Positions 27,063 through 35,910 of a stretch of 64,000 bases of DNA are shown piece by piece. Numbering within the stretch: the stretch's first letter is position 1; the number at the start of each line of letters is the position of its first letter. The position numbers and the translations under genes were made by a program. The notes beneath the pieces were generated by a model. The model saw only the letters and a program-made list of their open reading frames with translations, made no database searches and had not been told where the DNA came from. Location of the stretch: assembly GCA_902578845.1 (NCBI GenBank), contig CACHEM010000004.1, positions 8,636 through 72,635 on the forward strand, written 5' to 3'. Source of the DNA: an uncultured Prochlorococcus sp. (lineage in GTDB: Bacteria > Cyanobacteriota > Cyanobacteriia > PCC-6307 > Cyanobiaceae).

Positions 27063-27299
27063 TTAGAATTTTTTTAAATCAACTCCATTTGATTTAGCAA
27101 AATTATCTAAGCCTACTTTTTGTATAGACTTTAGTGCTTTGGTGCTAATTTTAATATTCACCCATTTTTTTCCTTCTTCCCACCAAAGTCTCCTTTTTTG
27201 GAGATTAACTTGTTGCAATTTTTTTGTACGAATATGTGAGTGACTCACCGCCATCCCGTTATTAGCTTTTGCACCAGTCAGTTCGCAAACTCTTGACAT
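27063..27299 (-). CDS. rpmB: 50S ribosomal protein L28
   Basis: L28 is a small protein of the large ribosomal subunit. The 78-residue sequence is typical of cyanobacterial L28: [20 protein letters not shown] at 2-21, [20 protein letters not shown] in the middle, and [19 protein letters not shown] near the end. It is basic and lacks the zinc-binding cysteines of the CXXC type. It lies between htpG (39 bases upstream) and the peroxiredoxin gene. Confidence 0.97.
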   Translation of the reverse strand: MSRVCELTGAKANNGMAVSHSHIRTKKLQQVNLQKRRLWWEEGKKWVNIKISTKALKSIQKVGLDNFAKSNGVDLKKF

Positions 27300-27338
27300 A
27301 TTTATTGAGTTATATCTCCAAAAATTCTAACACATGAC

Positions 27339-29243
27339 TCAATTTGTTGAATTAAGTAATTCAGAAATTAATTCGGCATTATTATTTTGTAAATTTATTA
27401 TCTGTTCTTGATCTAATCCACCAACGGAAAGCTTAGCCATATCGTAAACATGATTAGCAATTTTAGATGCCAATGGATTCTCAGTAGAATCTTTTTCATC
27501 AATAATTATTTTGTTGCCTGTAATTTTATTAAGACCAACAATAAGTGGATGTTCTTTGTTAATTAAGAGCACATGATATTCAGGTAAGCCAGGCATCTTT
27601 TGTTCCATGTAAGCACCCATATCATTAATTCTTCTCATTTGTTCTGGAAGCAAGATCATCGCTGGTGGAGCATCTTTACTTGAAAGTGACTGCACTTTAA
27701 CGGTTACTTTCTCATTGTTAAGGGCCTTAACTATCGTATCTCTAAGATTATCTGTATTTGATTTGCCATCCTTATCTACAATTTCTTTAGATTCTTTATC
27801 TTCTAGTTCATTTATTTCTGAATCAACTCTTTGGAATTGATAATCTTCATTTTTACTTTCCAACCATGGAAGAAATTGTGCGTCAATTAAGGGATCTGTT
27901 TTAATAACTTCTTTATTATCAGATAAACAGATATTTAGTGCACTAGATTGTGCAATCAAATCTGAACAGTAAATTACTTTTTTAGAATCAGTTAATTTAT
28001 TTCGCTCTTTGTAATTTGCGAGAGTTGTGAAATATTTATCATTGGACTTGATGAGAGATTTATTTTCAATATCTTTAGTTACGTCTTTCTCTGAATTTAT
28101 TATTGTTTCGAAAATTATACTGTTATTTACTAAATCAGCAAATTTTTCATCTTCGATAGCACCAATTTTAATAAAAGCTGAGATTGAATCCCAAATTTCT
28201 GCATAAAATTCTGGAGAATTTTTTATCAAATCCTTCAGTTTATTAGCTATTTTTTTTGAAATAAATGATGATATAGACCTTACTTTTCTATCTGTTTGTA
28301 ATGCACTTCTACTAACATTTAGAGGTATATCTGTAGAATCAATAACTCCTCTTAGAGGTAAAAGGTATTTAGGTACTATCTCTTTAATTGAATCGCTTAC
28401 GAATACTTGATTGCAAAATAATTTTATTTCTCCCTTTTCCCAATCAGCTCTACCTGACAACTTTGGAAAATACAATATCCCTTGTATGTCAAATGGATAA
28501 TCTGTATTTAGATGAATCCATAACAGTGGATCTCCTTGGAAAGGATAAAGGTATTTATATAACTCAATATAATCTTCATCTTTTAATTCACTAGGTTGTT
28601 TTCTCCAAGGAGGATTTTTCTTATTGATTGTCTCTCCTTCTAATAAGACATCTATTGGCATAAAATCACAATATTTTTTTATTAGTGATTTAATCCTTTC
28701 AGGCTCGATAAACTCTTTTTCTTCTTCGAGTAGGTGAAGAATAACATCTGTACCAATTGTCTCTCTTTCTGATTCCTCTAAGGTGAAATTAGGCGATCCA
28801 TCACAAGACCATTTGAAAGCTTTTGATTCCCCAATTGCCGACTTAGTTAATATATCAACTCTATCTGCCACCATAAAACTTGAATAAAAACCTAGTCCAA
28901 AATGACCTATAAATTCATCATTATCTTTTTTGTATTTTGTTAGGAATTCTTCAGCACTAGAAAATGCAACTTGATTTATGTACTTCTTAATTTCTTCATC
29001 ATTCATTCCAATTCCATTATCGGAAATTGTTAACGTATTTTTTTCACGGTTAATTGTTATTTTTACTTGAGCCTCCTCAGTATTCTCGCAATCACCTGCC
29101 ATAGAGGCCATTCTTCTTTTACTAATTGCGTCAACACCATTACTAACAAGTTCTCTTAAAAAGATTTCATGGTCAGAATATACTGCCTTCTTGATAATTG
29201 GGAAAATATTTTCGGTATTGATACGAATTTCGCCTTTTTCCAT
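27339..29243 (-). CDS. htpG: Molecular chaperone HtpG (Hsp90)
   Basis: HtpG is the bacterial Hsp90, an ATP-driven dimeric chaperone. The 634-residue protein has the GHKL ATPase signatures LVSNGVDAISKRR near 32-44, SDNGIGMNDEEI near 75-86 and GHFGLGFYSSFMV near 115-127, a middle domain with the catalytic-arginine region GVIDSTDIPLNVSRS, and a C-terminal dimerisation domain. An acidic segment near 485-500 (NELEDKESKEIVDKDG) interrupts the middle and C-domains. No CIRCE element (TTAGCACTC-N9-GAGTGCTAA) is seen upstream. Confidence 0.96.
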   Translation of the reverse strand: MEKGEIRINTENIFPIIKKAVYSDHEIFLRELVSNGVDAISKRRMASMAGDCENTEEAQVKITINREKNTLTISDNGIGMNDEEIKKYINQVAFSSAEEFLTKYKKDNDEFIGHFGLGFYSSFMVADRVDILTKSAIGESKAFKWSCDGSPNFTLEESERETIGTDVILHLLEEEKEFIEPERIKSLIKKYCDFMPIDVLLEGETINKKNPPWRKQPSELKDEDYIELYKYLYPFQGDPLLWIHLNTDYPFDIQGILYFPKLSGRADWEKGEIKLFCNQVFVSDSIKEIVPKYLLPLRGVIDSTDIPLNVSRSALQTDRKVRSISSFISKKIANKLKDLIKNSPEFYAEIWDSISAFIKIGAIEDEKFADLVNNSIIFETIINSEKDVTKDIENKSLIKSNDKYFTTLANYKERNKLTDSKKVIYCSDLIAQSSALNICLSDNKEVIKTDPLIDAQFLPWLESKNEDYQFQRVDSEINELEDKESKEIVDKDGKSNTDNLRDTIVKALNNEKVTVKVQSLSSKDAPPAMILLPEQMRRINDMGAYMEQKMPGLPEYHVLLINKEHPLIVGLNKITGNKIIIDEKDSTENPLASKIANHVYDMAKLSVGGLDQEQIINLQNNNAELISELLNSTN

Positions 29244-29361
29244 TTAAAAAAAATCAAACATTTTAAATCTTATTTCGTACAAACTAGTTAATCAAGTTTA
29301 ATTAGGAGTATTGTCCGAACAATTTATGAATTTAAAAGTTGAATAAATTTTTAAAAGATTT

Positions 29362-30510
29362 TTATTTAACCCACAAAATCTCACTACAATTATTTTCTTT
29401 CATAATTTGATAGGCTTTAGCCAAGTCATCACATGGATTTAAGTGTAAGACAGCAATATTTCCTTTTTTCTGTTGTGCTTTTTGTTCATTCATACCTTTT
29501 TCTAACAAATAAGAATCTTTAAACATCAATAATATCTTTGTTTTATCTTTCTTTTCTTCCTTAATTAAATTTCTTAAAATATCTACTGAAATTGTAAATC
29601 CAATCCCATTAAATATTTTTTCATTAGGACTAAATGATCTTACTAATTCATCATATCTTCCGCCTTTTGCAATGACGCATTTATTTTTACCATTATCACC
29701 TATTAGTTGAAAAACTATTCCTTCATATAAATTCAAGTGAGGTTGAAAAGTGGGATCAAGCTGTAATTTAACACCATATCTATTTGATATTTTTGATAAT
29801 GTTTCAAATAAAAAATTTAAATCATCTAAAGTTTTACTAGTGCCATATATAGTTTTTAATTTTTTTAATATTGCAATTGGTTCTCCTCTTGTGAATAAAA
29901 GATCTTTAAGTATATATTTATCATCTTCATCTATTTCTAATTTAGATAAATTAACTTGATCTAAATTAACCAGACTTTTCTTGATTTCTTCAAAATTATT
30001 ATTCTTATATTTGTTAAGTATCAAGTCCATTATTTTTGTGGTACTAACTAGTAAACATAAATTACAACCATCCTTCAAATTAATATTATCGATTGCATCA
30101 AACAATATATTAATAACTTCAATTTCTGGGGATTTTGTATCATATCCAATTAATTCAATTCCACTCTGCAGTTTCTCTTGTAACTTAATAGTATTTTTAC
30201 TATTTTTTTTATCAAAGACCATTCCATTGGTGAATAATCTTATAGGTCTTTTCTTATTTATTAATCTAGTAGATGACAATTTTACAATAGATGTTGTCAT
30301 TTCTGGCCTGAGACATAATGAATTATTACTTACTATTCCCACAACCTGATCTTCGTCAATAACGCCTCGGCCTTTTATTGTCTCTAAAGTATTTATAAAT
30401 GAGGGTGAAACCTCTTCATAGCCCCATATTTTATAAATACTATTTAGGTTATTTATGATGTTTGAATTATTTTTTACATCAACTAATTTAATTTCCTTTA
30501 TATCTGTCAT
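29362..30510 (-). CDS. hisZ: ATP phosphoribosyltransferase regulatory subunit
   Basis: HisZ is a class II histidyl-tRNA-synthetase-like protein that complexes with short-form HisG in the first step of histidine synthesis. The 382-residue length and sequence fit: a class II core with RPEMTTSIVKL near 68-78 and GVKLQLDPTFQPHLNLYEG near 241-259, AKGGRYDELVRSF near 275-287, but no anticodon-binding domain and incomplete synthetase motif 2/3. It starts 18 bases after the inositol-phosphatase-family gene. hisG is not in the window. Confidence 0.85.
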   Translation of the reverse strand: MTDIKEIKLVDVKNNSNIINNLNSIYKIWGYEEVSPSFINTLETIKGRGVIDEDQVVGIVSNNSLCLRPEMTTSIVKLSSTRLINKKRPIRLFTNGMVFDKKNSKNTIKLQEKLQSGIELIGYDTKSPEIEVINILFDAIDNINLKDGCNLCLLVSTTKIMDLILNKYKNNNFEEIKKSLVNLDQVNLSKLEIDEDDKYILKDLLFTRGEPIAILKKLKTIYGTSKTLDDLNFLFETLSKISNRYGVKLQLDPTFQPHLNLYEGIVFQLIGDNGKNKCVIAKGGRYDELVRSFSPNEKIFNGIGFTISVDILRNLIKEEKKDKTKILLMFKDSYLLEKGMNEQKAQQKKGNIAVLHLNPCDDLAKAYQIMKENNCSEILWVK

Positions 30511-30528
30511 TTTTATATTTAACTAATT

Positions 30529-31377
30529 TTATGTATAGAGATTTTTTTTAAATGGAGAGACTTTATCTAGTTCATTTTTTAATTCATTCTCAAGGCTGGG
30601 AGAACAAGCTAAAATTCTTCCTGAACTTAAATTAAATTCGCCTGATGGATAATCAGAAATAATACCACCAGCCTCTTTAACAATAATAGCACCGGCCGCT
30701 AGGTCCCATACTTCTAGTCCTCTTTCCCAATATCCATCTACCTTACCTGCAGCAACAAATGCTAGATCAACTGCGGCTGCTCCTCCTCTTCTAACTCCTC
30801 TAGTTTTATGTGTTAAATAACAAAATTCAGCATAATTATTATTCTCTGTCTCAAATCTGTCATAAGAGAAACCAGTTACAAGTAGACTATCAGAAAGATT
30901 AGAGGGATTCGATACTTTAAGTTCACTATCATTGCAGAATGAGCCTAAACCTATACAGGCTGAATATAGTTCATCTAAATAAGGTACTGATATGGCTCCT
31001 ATAATCGGTTTATTTTTATACACAAGACCAATAGAAGATCCAAAGAAAGGATATCCATGCGAATAATTTGTTGTACCGTCTAAAGGGTCTATACACCAAG
31101 TTAAATCCGAGGATTTGGTTAATTTACCCGATTCCTCTGCATTTATAGATATGTTTGGTGTCTCTTCTAATAAATATTCTTTTATTTTATTTTCAACTTC
31201 CAAATCTACATTGGTAACTAGATCACCCTTCCTACCCTTTGATGAAATTTTCTGAATTTTATTGTAATTAACTTTTAAAATTTCATTGCCAATTTGTGCT
31301 GATTTCTTAGCTTTTTCATACAAGCTGGAGAGGTTTACTTGCTTTGCAAGTTCCTCTATTTCACTTAATTCAAACAT
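30529..31377 (-). CDS. Inositol monophosphatase family protein
   Basis: A 282-residue Mg-dependent phosphatase with the family metal-binding motifs: GDLVTNVDLEVE at 51-62, EE at 81-82, DPLDGTTN at 97-104, and the C-terminal WDLAAGAIIVKEAGG near 223-237. It hydrolyses inositol phosphates or related sugar and nucleotide phosphates; the exact substrate is not determined by these motifs. It starts 5 bases after the ferredoxin stop and precedes hisZ by 18 bases, so all three are probably co-transcribed. Confidence 0.9.
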   Translation of the reverse strand: MFELSEIEELAKQVNLSSLYEKAKKSAQIGNEILKVNYNKIQKISSKGRKGDLVTNVDLEVENKIKEYLLEETPNISINAEESGKLTKSSDLTWCIDPLDGTTNYSHGYPFFGSSIGLVYKNKPIIGAISVPYLDELYSACIGLGSFCNDSELKVSNPSNLSDSLLVTGFSYDRFETENNNYAEFCYLTHKTRGVRRGGAAAVDLAFVAAGKVDGYWERGLEVWDLAAGAIIVKEAGGIISDYPSGEFNLSSGRILACSPSLENELKNELDKVSPFKKNLYT

Positions 31378-31382
31378 GATAA

Positions 31383-31757
31383 TTAATCTTCCTCAAATTC
31401 CCAAGGTGGCGCAACTCTTGTATTTCCCCTCCCAAAATATTGTCCAAATTGTAAATCGTATACTTCGTCTTCATATGTAGTTTCAACCTCAAGATCTGAA
31501 GTTGGTTTGGCAACACAAAGAAGTGCATAACCTTTATCTTTTAAAGCTTGAGAAACACCCATTGCTTCAGGTTGTTGCAAATTACCAGATATTATTTTAA
31601 CCGCACAACTTGTACAGCAACCATTTCTACATGAAAATGCAAGTTTGAATCCTTTCTTTTCAAATTCCTTAAGTATATACTCGTCACTACTAACCTGCTC
31701 TTGGTAGACCTTTCCAGTTTCTTTATTTTTAATCGTGACTTTGAAAGTCTTTTTCAA
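31383..31757 (-). CDS. Plant-type [2Fe-2S] ferredoxin with C-terminal extension
   Basis: A 124-residue ferredoxin with ligands Cys43, Cys48, Cys51 and Cys81 (C-X4-C-X2-C...C), the plant-type pattern; Cys47 is an extra cysteine. About 25 residues after the core (YDLQFGQYFGRGNTRVAPPWEFEED) extend it past the standard photosynthetic ferredoxin, so it is likely a specialised paralogue rather than the main PetF. The start is TTG, supported by GAGGA eight bases upstream. Inositol-phosphatase and hisZ genes follow on the same strand. Its electron partner is unknown. Confidence 0.88.
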   Translation of the reverse strand: MKKTFKVTIKNKETGKVYQEQVSSDEYILKEFEKKGFKLAFSCRNGCCTSCAVKIISGNLQQPEAMGVSQALKDKGYALLCVAKPTSDLEVETTYEDEVYDLQFGQYFGRGNTRVAPPWEFEED

Positions 31758-31790
31758 ATAACTTTCCTCAAAAATGGGATGATAAGGGGT

Positions 31791-31796
31791 TAAAAT
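31791..31796 (+). promoter_or_regulatory. Probable -10 box of tRNA-Ser
   Basis: TAAAAT lies 11 bases before the first base of the tRNA, the spacing expected for a -10 element transcribing the tRNA with a very short leader. No convincing -35 is visible; that is inference only. Confidence 0.35.
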
Positions 31797-31806
31797 GTTT
31801 ATCTTG

Positions 31807-31893
31807 GGAGAGGTGGCCGAGTGGTTGAAGGCGCAGCATTGGAAATGCTGTATAGGGGCAACTTTATCGAGGGTTCGAATCCCTCTCTCTCCG
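31807..31893 (+). tRNA. tRNA-Ser (anticodon GGA)
   Basis: An 87-base class II tRNA with all arms visible by eye: acceptor stem GGAGAGG paired with TCTCTCC (31886-31892, one G-U), anticodon stem CAGCA/TGCTG with loop TTGGAAA and anticodon GGA at 31841-31843, a long variable arm, T stem GAGGG/CCCTC around TTCGAAT, and discriminator G at 31893. The long variable arm and G73 are serine identity features. CCA is not encoded. It decodes UCC and UCU codons. No integrase or att-like repeat is nearby. Confidence 0.96.
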
Positions 31894-31971
31894 TTTTATA
31901 TTAGTTTATATTGGTTAACTACATCAACAAGTTTGTTTTTATAGTATTTTTTAGAATAGATAGTAATCTTT

Positions 31972-32000
31972 TTGACAAGTAATAAATAATCTTTTTTATT
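31972..32000 (+). promoter_or_regulatory. Candidate sigma-70-type promoter of dnaK
   Basis: A perfect TTGACA (31972-31977) is followed after exactly 17 bases by TTTATT (31995-32000), which matches TATAAT at 4 of 6 positions. It lies about 107 bases upstream of the dnaK ATG, in the 213-base gap after tRNA-Ser. AT-rich sequence makes chance -10 matches common, so only the full TTGACA and spacing give this weight. Confidence 0.4.
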
Positions 32001-32106
32001 TAAATTAAGTTGAAAATATTTGATTTTTACTATTATATGTAGATATCTAAGAAAAAAATTAATTAAATTATTAGTAAATTTTACTTTAATTTAGCGATCT
32101 AAAATC

Positions 32107-34104
32107 ATGGGTCAAATAGTTGGAATTGATTTGGGTACTACTAACTCTGTTGTCGGAGTTATAGAAGCTGGTCGTCCAATTGTTATTGCTAATTCTGAAG
32201 GTTCTAGAACTACACCTTCAATAGTTGGATTTACAAAAGACAAAGAAATAGTAATAGGAGATCAAGCAAGACGACAACTTGTTCTAAATCCTAAAAATAC
32301 CTTTTATAACCTAAAAAGATTTATTGGCAGTGACTGGGATGAATTAGATGAAAATAGTATTTCTGTTCCTTACAATGTAAAAGCTAATAAATCTGGGAGC
32401 GTTAGAGTTCTTAGTCCAAATACAGAAAGAGAGTATGCACCAGAAGAATTAGTTAGCTCATTAATTAGAAAATTAATTAATGATGCTGAAACATATCTTG
32501 GAGATACTGTTGACTCTGCTGTTATTACAGTCCCTGCCTATTTCAATGAATCTCAAAGGCAAGCTACAAAGGATTCTGCAATATTGGCTGGTATAAAAGT
32601 AGATAGAATCTTAAATGAACCTACAGCAGCTGCTTTAGCTTATGGTTTTGAAAAAAGTTCTTCTAATAAGGTTTTAGTTTTTGACTTAGGTGGTGGAACA
32701 TTTGATGTTTCATTATTGAAAATTTCTAATGGTGTATTTGATGTTAAAGCAACATGTGGAGATACCCAACTAGGTGGAAACAATTTTGACTCAAAAATAG
32801 TAGATTGGCTTGCTAAAAAATTTCTTGCTAAATATGAAATTGATCTAAGAAGGGATCGACAAGCTTTACAGAGATTAACTGAAGCTGCCGAAAAAGCTAA
32901 ATGTGAATTATCTGGATTGCAAAAAACAAAAATATCCTTACCTTTTATCACCACTAGTAAAGATGGTCCATTACATATTGAGGAGACCTTAGATAGAAAA
33001 ATATTTGAATCATTATCTCAAGATCTTTTAGATAGATTATTAGAGCCTGTTCAAATAGCATTAGATGACTCCGGATGGAACGCAGAAGATATAGATGAGG
33101 TAGTTCTTGTCGGTGGCAGCACCAGAATTCCAATGGTTCAACAATTAGTAAAGACTCTCGTTCCTAAGGATCCCTGTCAATCAGTTAATCCAGATGAAGT
33201 TGTTGCAATTGGTGCAGCAATACAATCTGGAATAATTAACGGTGATTTGCAAGATTTACTCCTAAATGACGTTACTCCCTTATCTTTAGGTTTAGAAACT
33301 ATTGGTGGTCTTATGAAGGTTCTTATTCCTCGTAATACACCAATCCCTGTAAGACAATCGGATGTTTTTAGTACATCAGAAGCTAATCAATCTTCAGTGG
33401 TTGTTCAAGTAAGGCAAGGTGAGAGGCCTTTAGCATCTGAAAATAAATCACTAGGTAAATTTAGGTTATCAGGAATACCTCCAGCTCCGAGAGGAATTCC
33501 TCAAGTGCAAGTAGCATTTGATATAGATGCTAATGGTCTTTTAGAAGTTAGTGCAACTGATAGAACTACTGGTAGAAAGCAAACAGTTACAATTTCTGGA
33601 GGTTCTAATTTAAATGAACAAGAAATTAATTCTATAATTGAAGAAGCTAAATCAAAAGCTAATGAAGATAGAAAGAAGAGATCTGTTATTGATAGAAAAA
33701 ATAGTGCTTTAACTCTTATTGCGCAAGCTGAGAGAAGACTTAGGGATGCCTCTTTGGAGTTTGGGCCTTATGGAGCTGAAAGACAACAAAGAGCTGTTGA
33801 ATTAGCAATTCAAGATGTTGAGGAGTACATAGATGATGAGGATCCTCAAGAATTAGAAATTTCAGTAAGTGCACTTCAAGAAGCATTATTTGGTTTAAAT
33901 AGAAAATTTTCAGCAGAAAGGAAAACTGATAATAATCCATTGCAGAGCATTAAAAATACATTTGGATCATTAAAAGATGAACTGTTTTCTGATGATTATT
34001 GGGATGATGACCCTTGGGATAATCAAATGAATAGAAATTATAGAAATTCGAGTTATGGTAATTCTAGGGATGATGATCCATGGGACAATGACTATTTCCT
34101 CTAA
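32107..34104 (+). CDS. dnaK: Molecular chaperone DnaK (Hsp70 paralogue)
   Basis: A 665-residue Hsp70. The ATPase domain begins GIDLGTTNSVVGV at 5-17, with VPAYFNESQRQATKDS near 144-159 and VLVFDLGGGTFDVSLL near 189-204. The substrate domain includes DVTPLSLGLETIGG. The tail is unusual: instead of the EEVD-like or glycine-rich end it has acidic/aromatic repeats, with DDDPWDN at 633-639 and again at 655-661. Cyanobacteria carry several dnaK genes; the linked dnaJ suggests a paired set, but which DnaK this is (dnaK1/2/3) I cannot settle. It overlaps dnaJ by 17 bases. Confidence 0.94.
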   Translation: MGQIVGIDLGTTNSVVGVIEAGRPIVIANSEGSRTTPSIVGFTKDKEIVIGDQARRQLVLNPKNTFYNLKRFIGSDWDELDENSISVPYNVKANKSGSVRVLSPNTEREYAPEELVSSLIRKLINDAETYLGDTVDSAVITVPAYFNESQRQATKDSAILAGIKVDRILNEPTAAALAYGFEKSSSNKVLVFDLGGGTFDVSLLKISNGVFDVKATCGDTQLGGNNFDSKIVDWLAKKFLAKYEIDLRRDRQALQRLTEAAEKAKCELSGLQKTKISLPFITTSKDGPLHIEETLDRKIFESLSQDLLDRLLEPVQIALDDSGWNAEDIDEVVLVGGSTRIPMVQQLVKTLVPKDPCQSVNPDEVVAIGAAIQSGIINGDLQDLLLNDVTPLSLGLETIGGLMKVLIPRNTPIPVRQSDVFSTSEANQSSVVVQVRQGERPLASENKSLGKFRLSGIPPAPRGIPQVQVAFDIDANGLLEVSATDRTTGRKQTVTISGGSNLNEQEINSIIEEAKSKANEDRKKRSVIDRKNSALTLIAQAERRLRDASLEFGPYGAERQQRAVELAIQDVEEYIDDEDPQELEISVSALQEALFGLNRKFSAERKTDNNPLQSIKNTFGSLKDELFSDDYWDDDPWDNQMNRNYRNSSYGNSRDDDPWDNDYFL

Positions 34105-35014
34105 AAAAGACTATTTGTCGATTTTGGGTTTGTCCCATAATTTCGACGATAAAGAACTGAAAAAGGCTTTTCGAAGAGAAGCAAGAAAATGGCATCCAGA
34201 TTTGAATAAAAATGATCTAAATGCAGAAGAAAGATTTAAATTAATTAACGAAGCATACGAATATCTACGCGATCCAAATAATAACAAAAATAGTACGGTT
34301 GAAAATATCCAAGACGATTACGACAATAAAAACTTCAAGACTGGTTTTCCTGATTTTCAAGATTATCTTGATTCATTGTTTGGATATGAATACTCTCCAA
34401 AGAATTACGATGAATATAATGATCAACCATTAGAGGATGAATCGATAAATACAAATAATGATGAATTTAATAATTATGAATACCCCACAACATCTCCAGA
34501 AGAACCACCTCCAGTTAAAGTCCACCATGATATTGAAACCATTATCGAATTAACTCCTGATGAGGCCTTAAATGGAGCCTCAATTCTAATAGAATTAGAA
34601 GATGAAACAGTAGTAGAAGTTGATACTCCCCCTTTTGCTGGAGATGGGTGGAGATTAAGACTTGAAAATATTGCAAAAGGAGGTAAAGATCATTATCTAC
34701 AGTTAAAAGTTCAAACGGAAAGCGGTCTGAGAATCGAAGGTTTAAGAGTGCTTTATAAATTGGAGTTATTTCCTCATGATGCTCTTCTTGGTTGTGCAGT
34801 AGAGGTTCCTACTCTTGATGGAAATGTCACACTTCAAGTCCCACCAAAATCATCTACAGGTAGAATGTTACGTTTGAAAGGTAGAGGTTTAACTTTCGAA
34901 GATAATGTAGGTGATCAATATGTTGAAATCTTGGTAGTCATACCTGCCGATATTAATGATGAAGAAATTGCTTTATATACAAGATTACAAGAATTATCAC
35001 TTTCTGATTCTTAA
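34088..35014 (+). CDS. dnaJ: DnaJ-type co-chaperone without zinc finger
   Basis: The ATG at 34088 gives 308 residues and a 17-base overlap with dnaK; an upstream codon at 34055 would overlap further with an implausible N-terminus. The J domain covers about 8-75, with HPD at 36-38. A D/N/E-rich linker (about 76-145) replaces the G/F region, and a C-terminal peptide-binding domain covers about 150-308. No cysteine-rich zinc-finger domain is present, so it is of the CbpA/type II kind. It should stimulate the ATPase of the adjacent DnaK. Confidence 0.92.
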   Translation: MTISSKKDYLSILGLSHNFDDKELKKAFRREARKWHPDLNKNDLNAEERFKLINEAYEYLRDPNNNKNSTVENIQDDYDNKNFKTGFPDFQDYLDSLFGYEYSPKNYDEYNDQPLEDESINTNNDEFNNYEYPTTSPEEPPPVKVHHDIETIIELTPDEALNGASILIELEDETVVEVDTPPFAGDGWRLRLENIAKGGKDHYLQLKVQTESGLRIEGLRVLYKLELFPHDALLGCAVEVPTLDGNVTLQVPPKSSTGRMLRLKGRGLTFEDNVGDQYVEILVVIPADINDEEIALYTRLQELSLSDS

Positions 35015-35047
35015 TCAAATATTATATACATAGAAAAATAGATACTT

Positions 35048-35431
35048 ATGAACATATTTGTTCTTTTATATAATGCAGGAACAGATAAGGAAGGAATTCA
35101 TTCAATCGAACTTAAAGGAAGGACGATTGTTCTTATGTTTGAAGACAAAGATGATGCAACAAGATATTGTGGTCTACTAGAAGCTCAGGATTTTCCTCTG
35201 CCAACAGTTGAAATGATTAACATAGAGGAAATAAAAGATTTCTGCAATAAATTAGATTATGAATGCAAATTAGTAGAAAAAAATTTCGTACCTAAAACCG
35301 CAGAAGATAGGTTATTAATTTCACCACCCCAGAAAAACCTAGAAGTTGAAAATTGGGAGGAAGACCAAAACAGTAATAAAAATAACATTGATATAAATAC
35401 CATTAAGGAAAACCTTGAAAAGTTGCTTTAA
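35048..35431 (+). CDS. DUF3110 cyanobacterial protein
   Basis: A 127-residue soluble protein. The first 85 residues fit DUF3110 (MNIFVLLYNAGTDKEGIHSI start, VLMFEDKDDATRYCGLLEAQDFPLP in the middle), and the last 35 are an acidic, asparagine-rich tail. The function is unknown. It follows dnaJ after 33 bases and precedes the cyclophilin gene by 37 bases, so it belongs to a run of protein-folding genes, which suggests but does not show a chaperone-related role. Confidence 0.82.
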   Translation: MNIFVLLYNAGTDKEGIHSIELKGRTIVLMFEDKDDATRYCGLLEAQDFPLPTVEMINIEEIKDFCNKLDYECKLVEKNFVPKTAEDRLLISPPQKNLEVENWEEDQNSNKNNIDINTIKENLEKLL

Positions 35432-35468
35432 CTACTAAAATATCAATAAATTACTTAACAAATAAAAC

Positions 35469-35906
35469 ATGACAACTGCATTATTTGAGACAGAAGTTGG
35501 GAACATTAATATTGAATTTTTCTCTAAAGATGCACCTAATACTGTTAAAAACTTCACGAAGTTGATTAGTGATGGTTTTTATAATGGTTTAGCATTTCAC
35601 AGAGTTATTCCTGGATTTATGGCTCAGGGTGGATGCCCAAATACTCGTGAAGGAGCATCTGGTATGCCTGGAACTGGTGGTCCTGGATATAATATTAAAT
35701 GTGAAATAAATTCCAATAAACATCTAAAAGGTTCACTTTCAATGGCTCACGCAGGGAAGGATACAGGTGGTAGTCAGTTTTTTATAGTTTATGAGCCACA
35801 GCCTCATCTCGATGGGGTTCATACTGTTTTTGGAAAAACGGATGATATGGATGTAGTGCTAAAGCTTACTAATGGTTCAAAAATTCTAAAAGCAACTTTA
35901 AGATAG
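35469..35906 (+). CDS. Cyclophilin-type peptidyl-prolyl cis-trans isomerase
   Basis: A 145-residue cyclophilin with the complete short bacterial-type core: [20 protein letters not shown] near 20-39, [13 protein letters not shown] at 44-56, and [14 protein letters not shown] at 97-110. The catalytic Arg46 and Phe/Gln residues are present. There is no signal peptide, so it is cytosolic. It ends the dnaK-dnaJ-DUF3110 run and is convergent with ribBA across 4 bases. Confidence 0.94.
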   Translation: MTTALFETEVGNINIEFFSKDAPNTVKNFTKLISDGFYNGLAFHRVIPGFMAQGGCPNTREGASGMPGTGGPGYNIKCEINSNKHLKGSLSMAHAGKDTGGSQFFIVYEPQPHLDGVHTVFGKTDDMDVVLKLTNGSKILKATLR

Positions 35907-35910
35907 TAAA

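Noticed and set aside
29297..29322. ATTGTCCGAACAAT inverted repeat upstream of htpG as a heat-shock operator
   Set aside because: A 5-bp stem around CCGA, not the CIRCE sequence, and no similar element precedes dnaK.
29981..30349. 122-residue plus-strand frame across hisZ
   Set aside because: Long antisense frames are common over AT-rich genes; the hydrophobic, Ser/Leu-rich translation is what such shadows look like.
31807..31893. tRNA-Ser as an integration site for a genomic island
   Set aside because: No integrase, no direct repeat of the tRNA 3' end and no composition change appear on either side.
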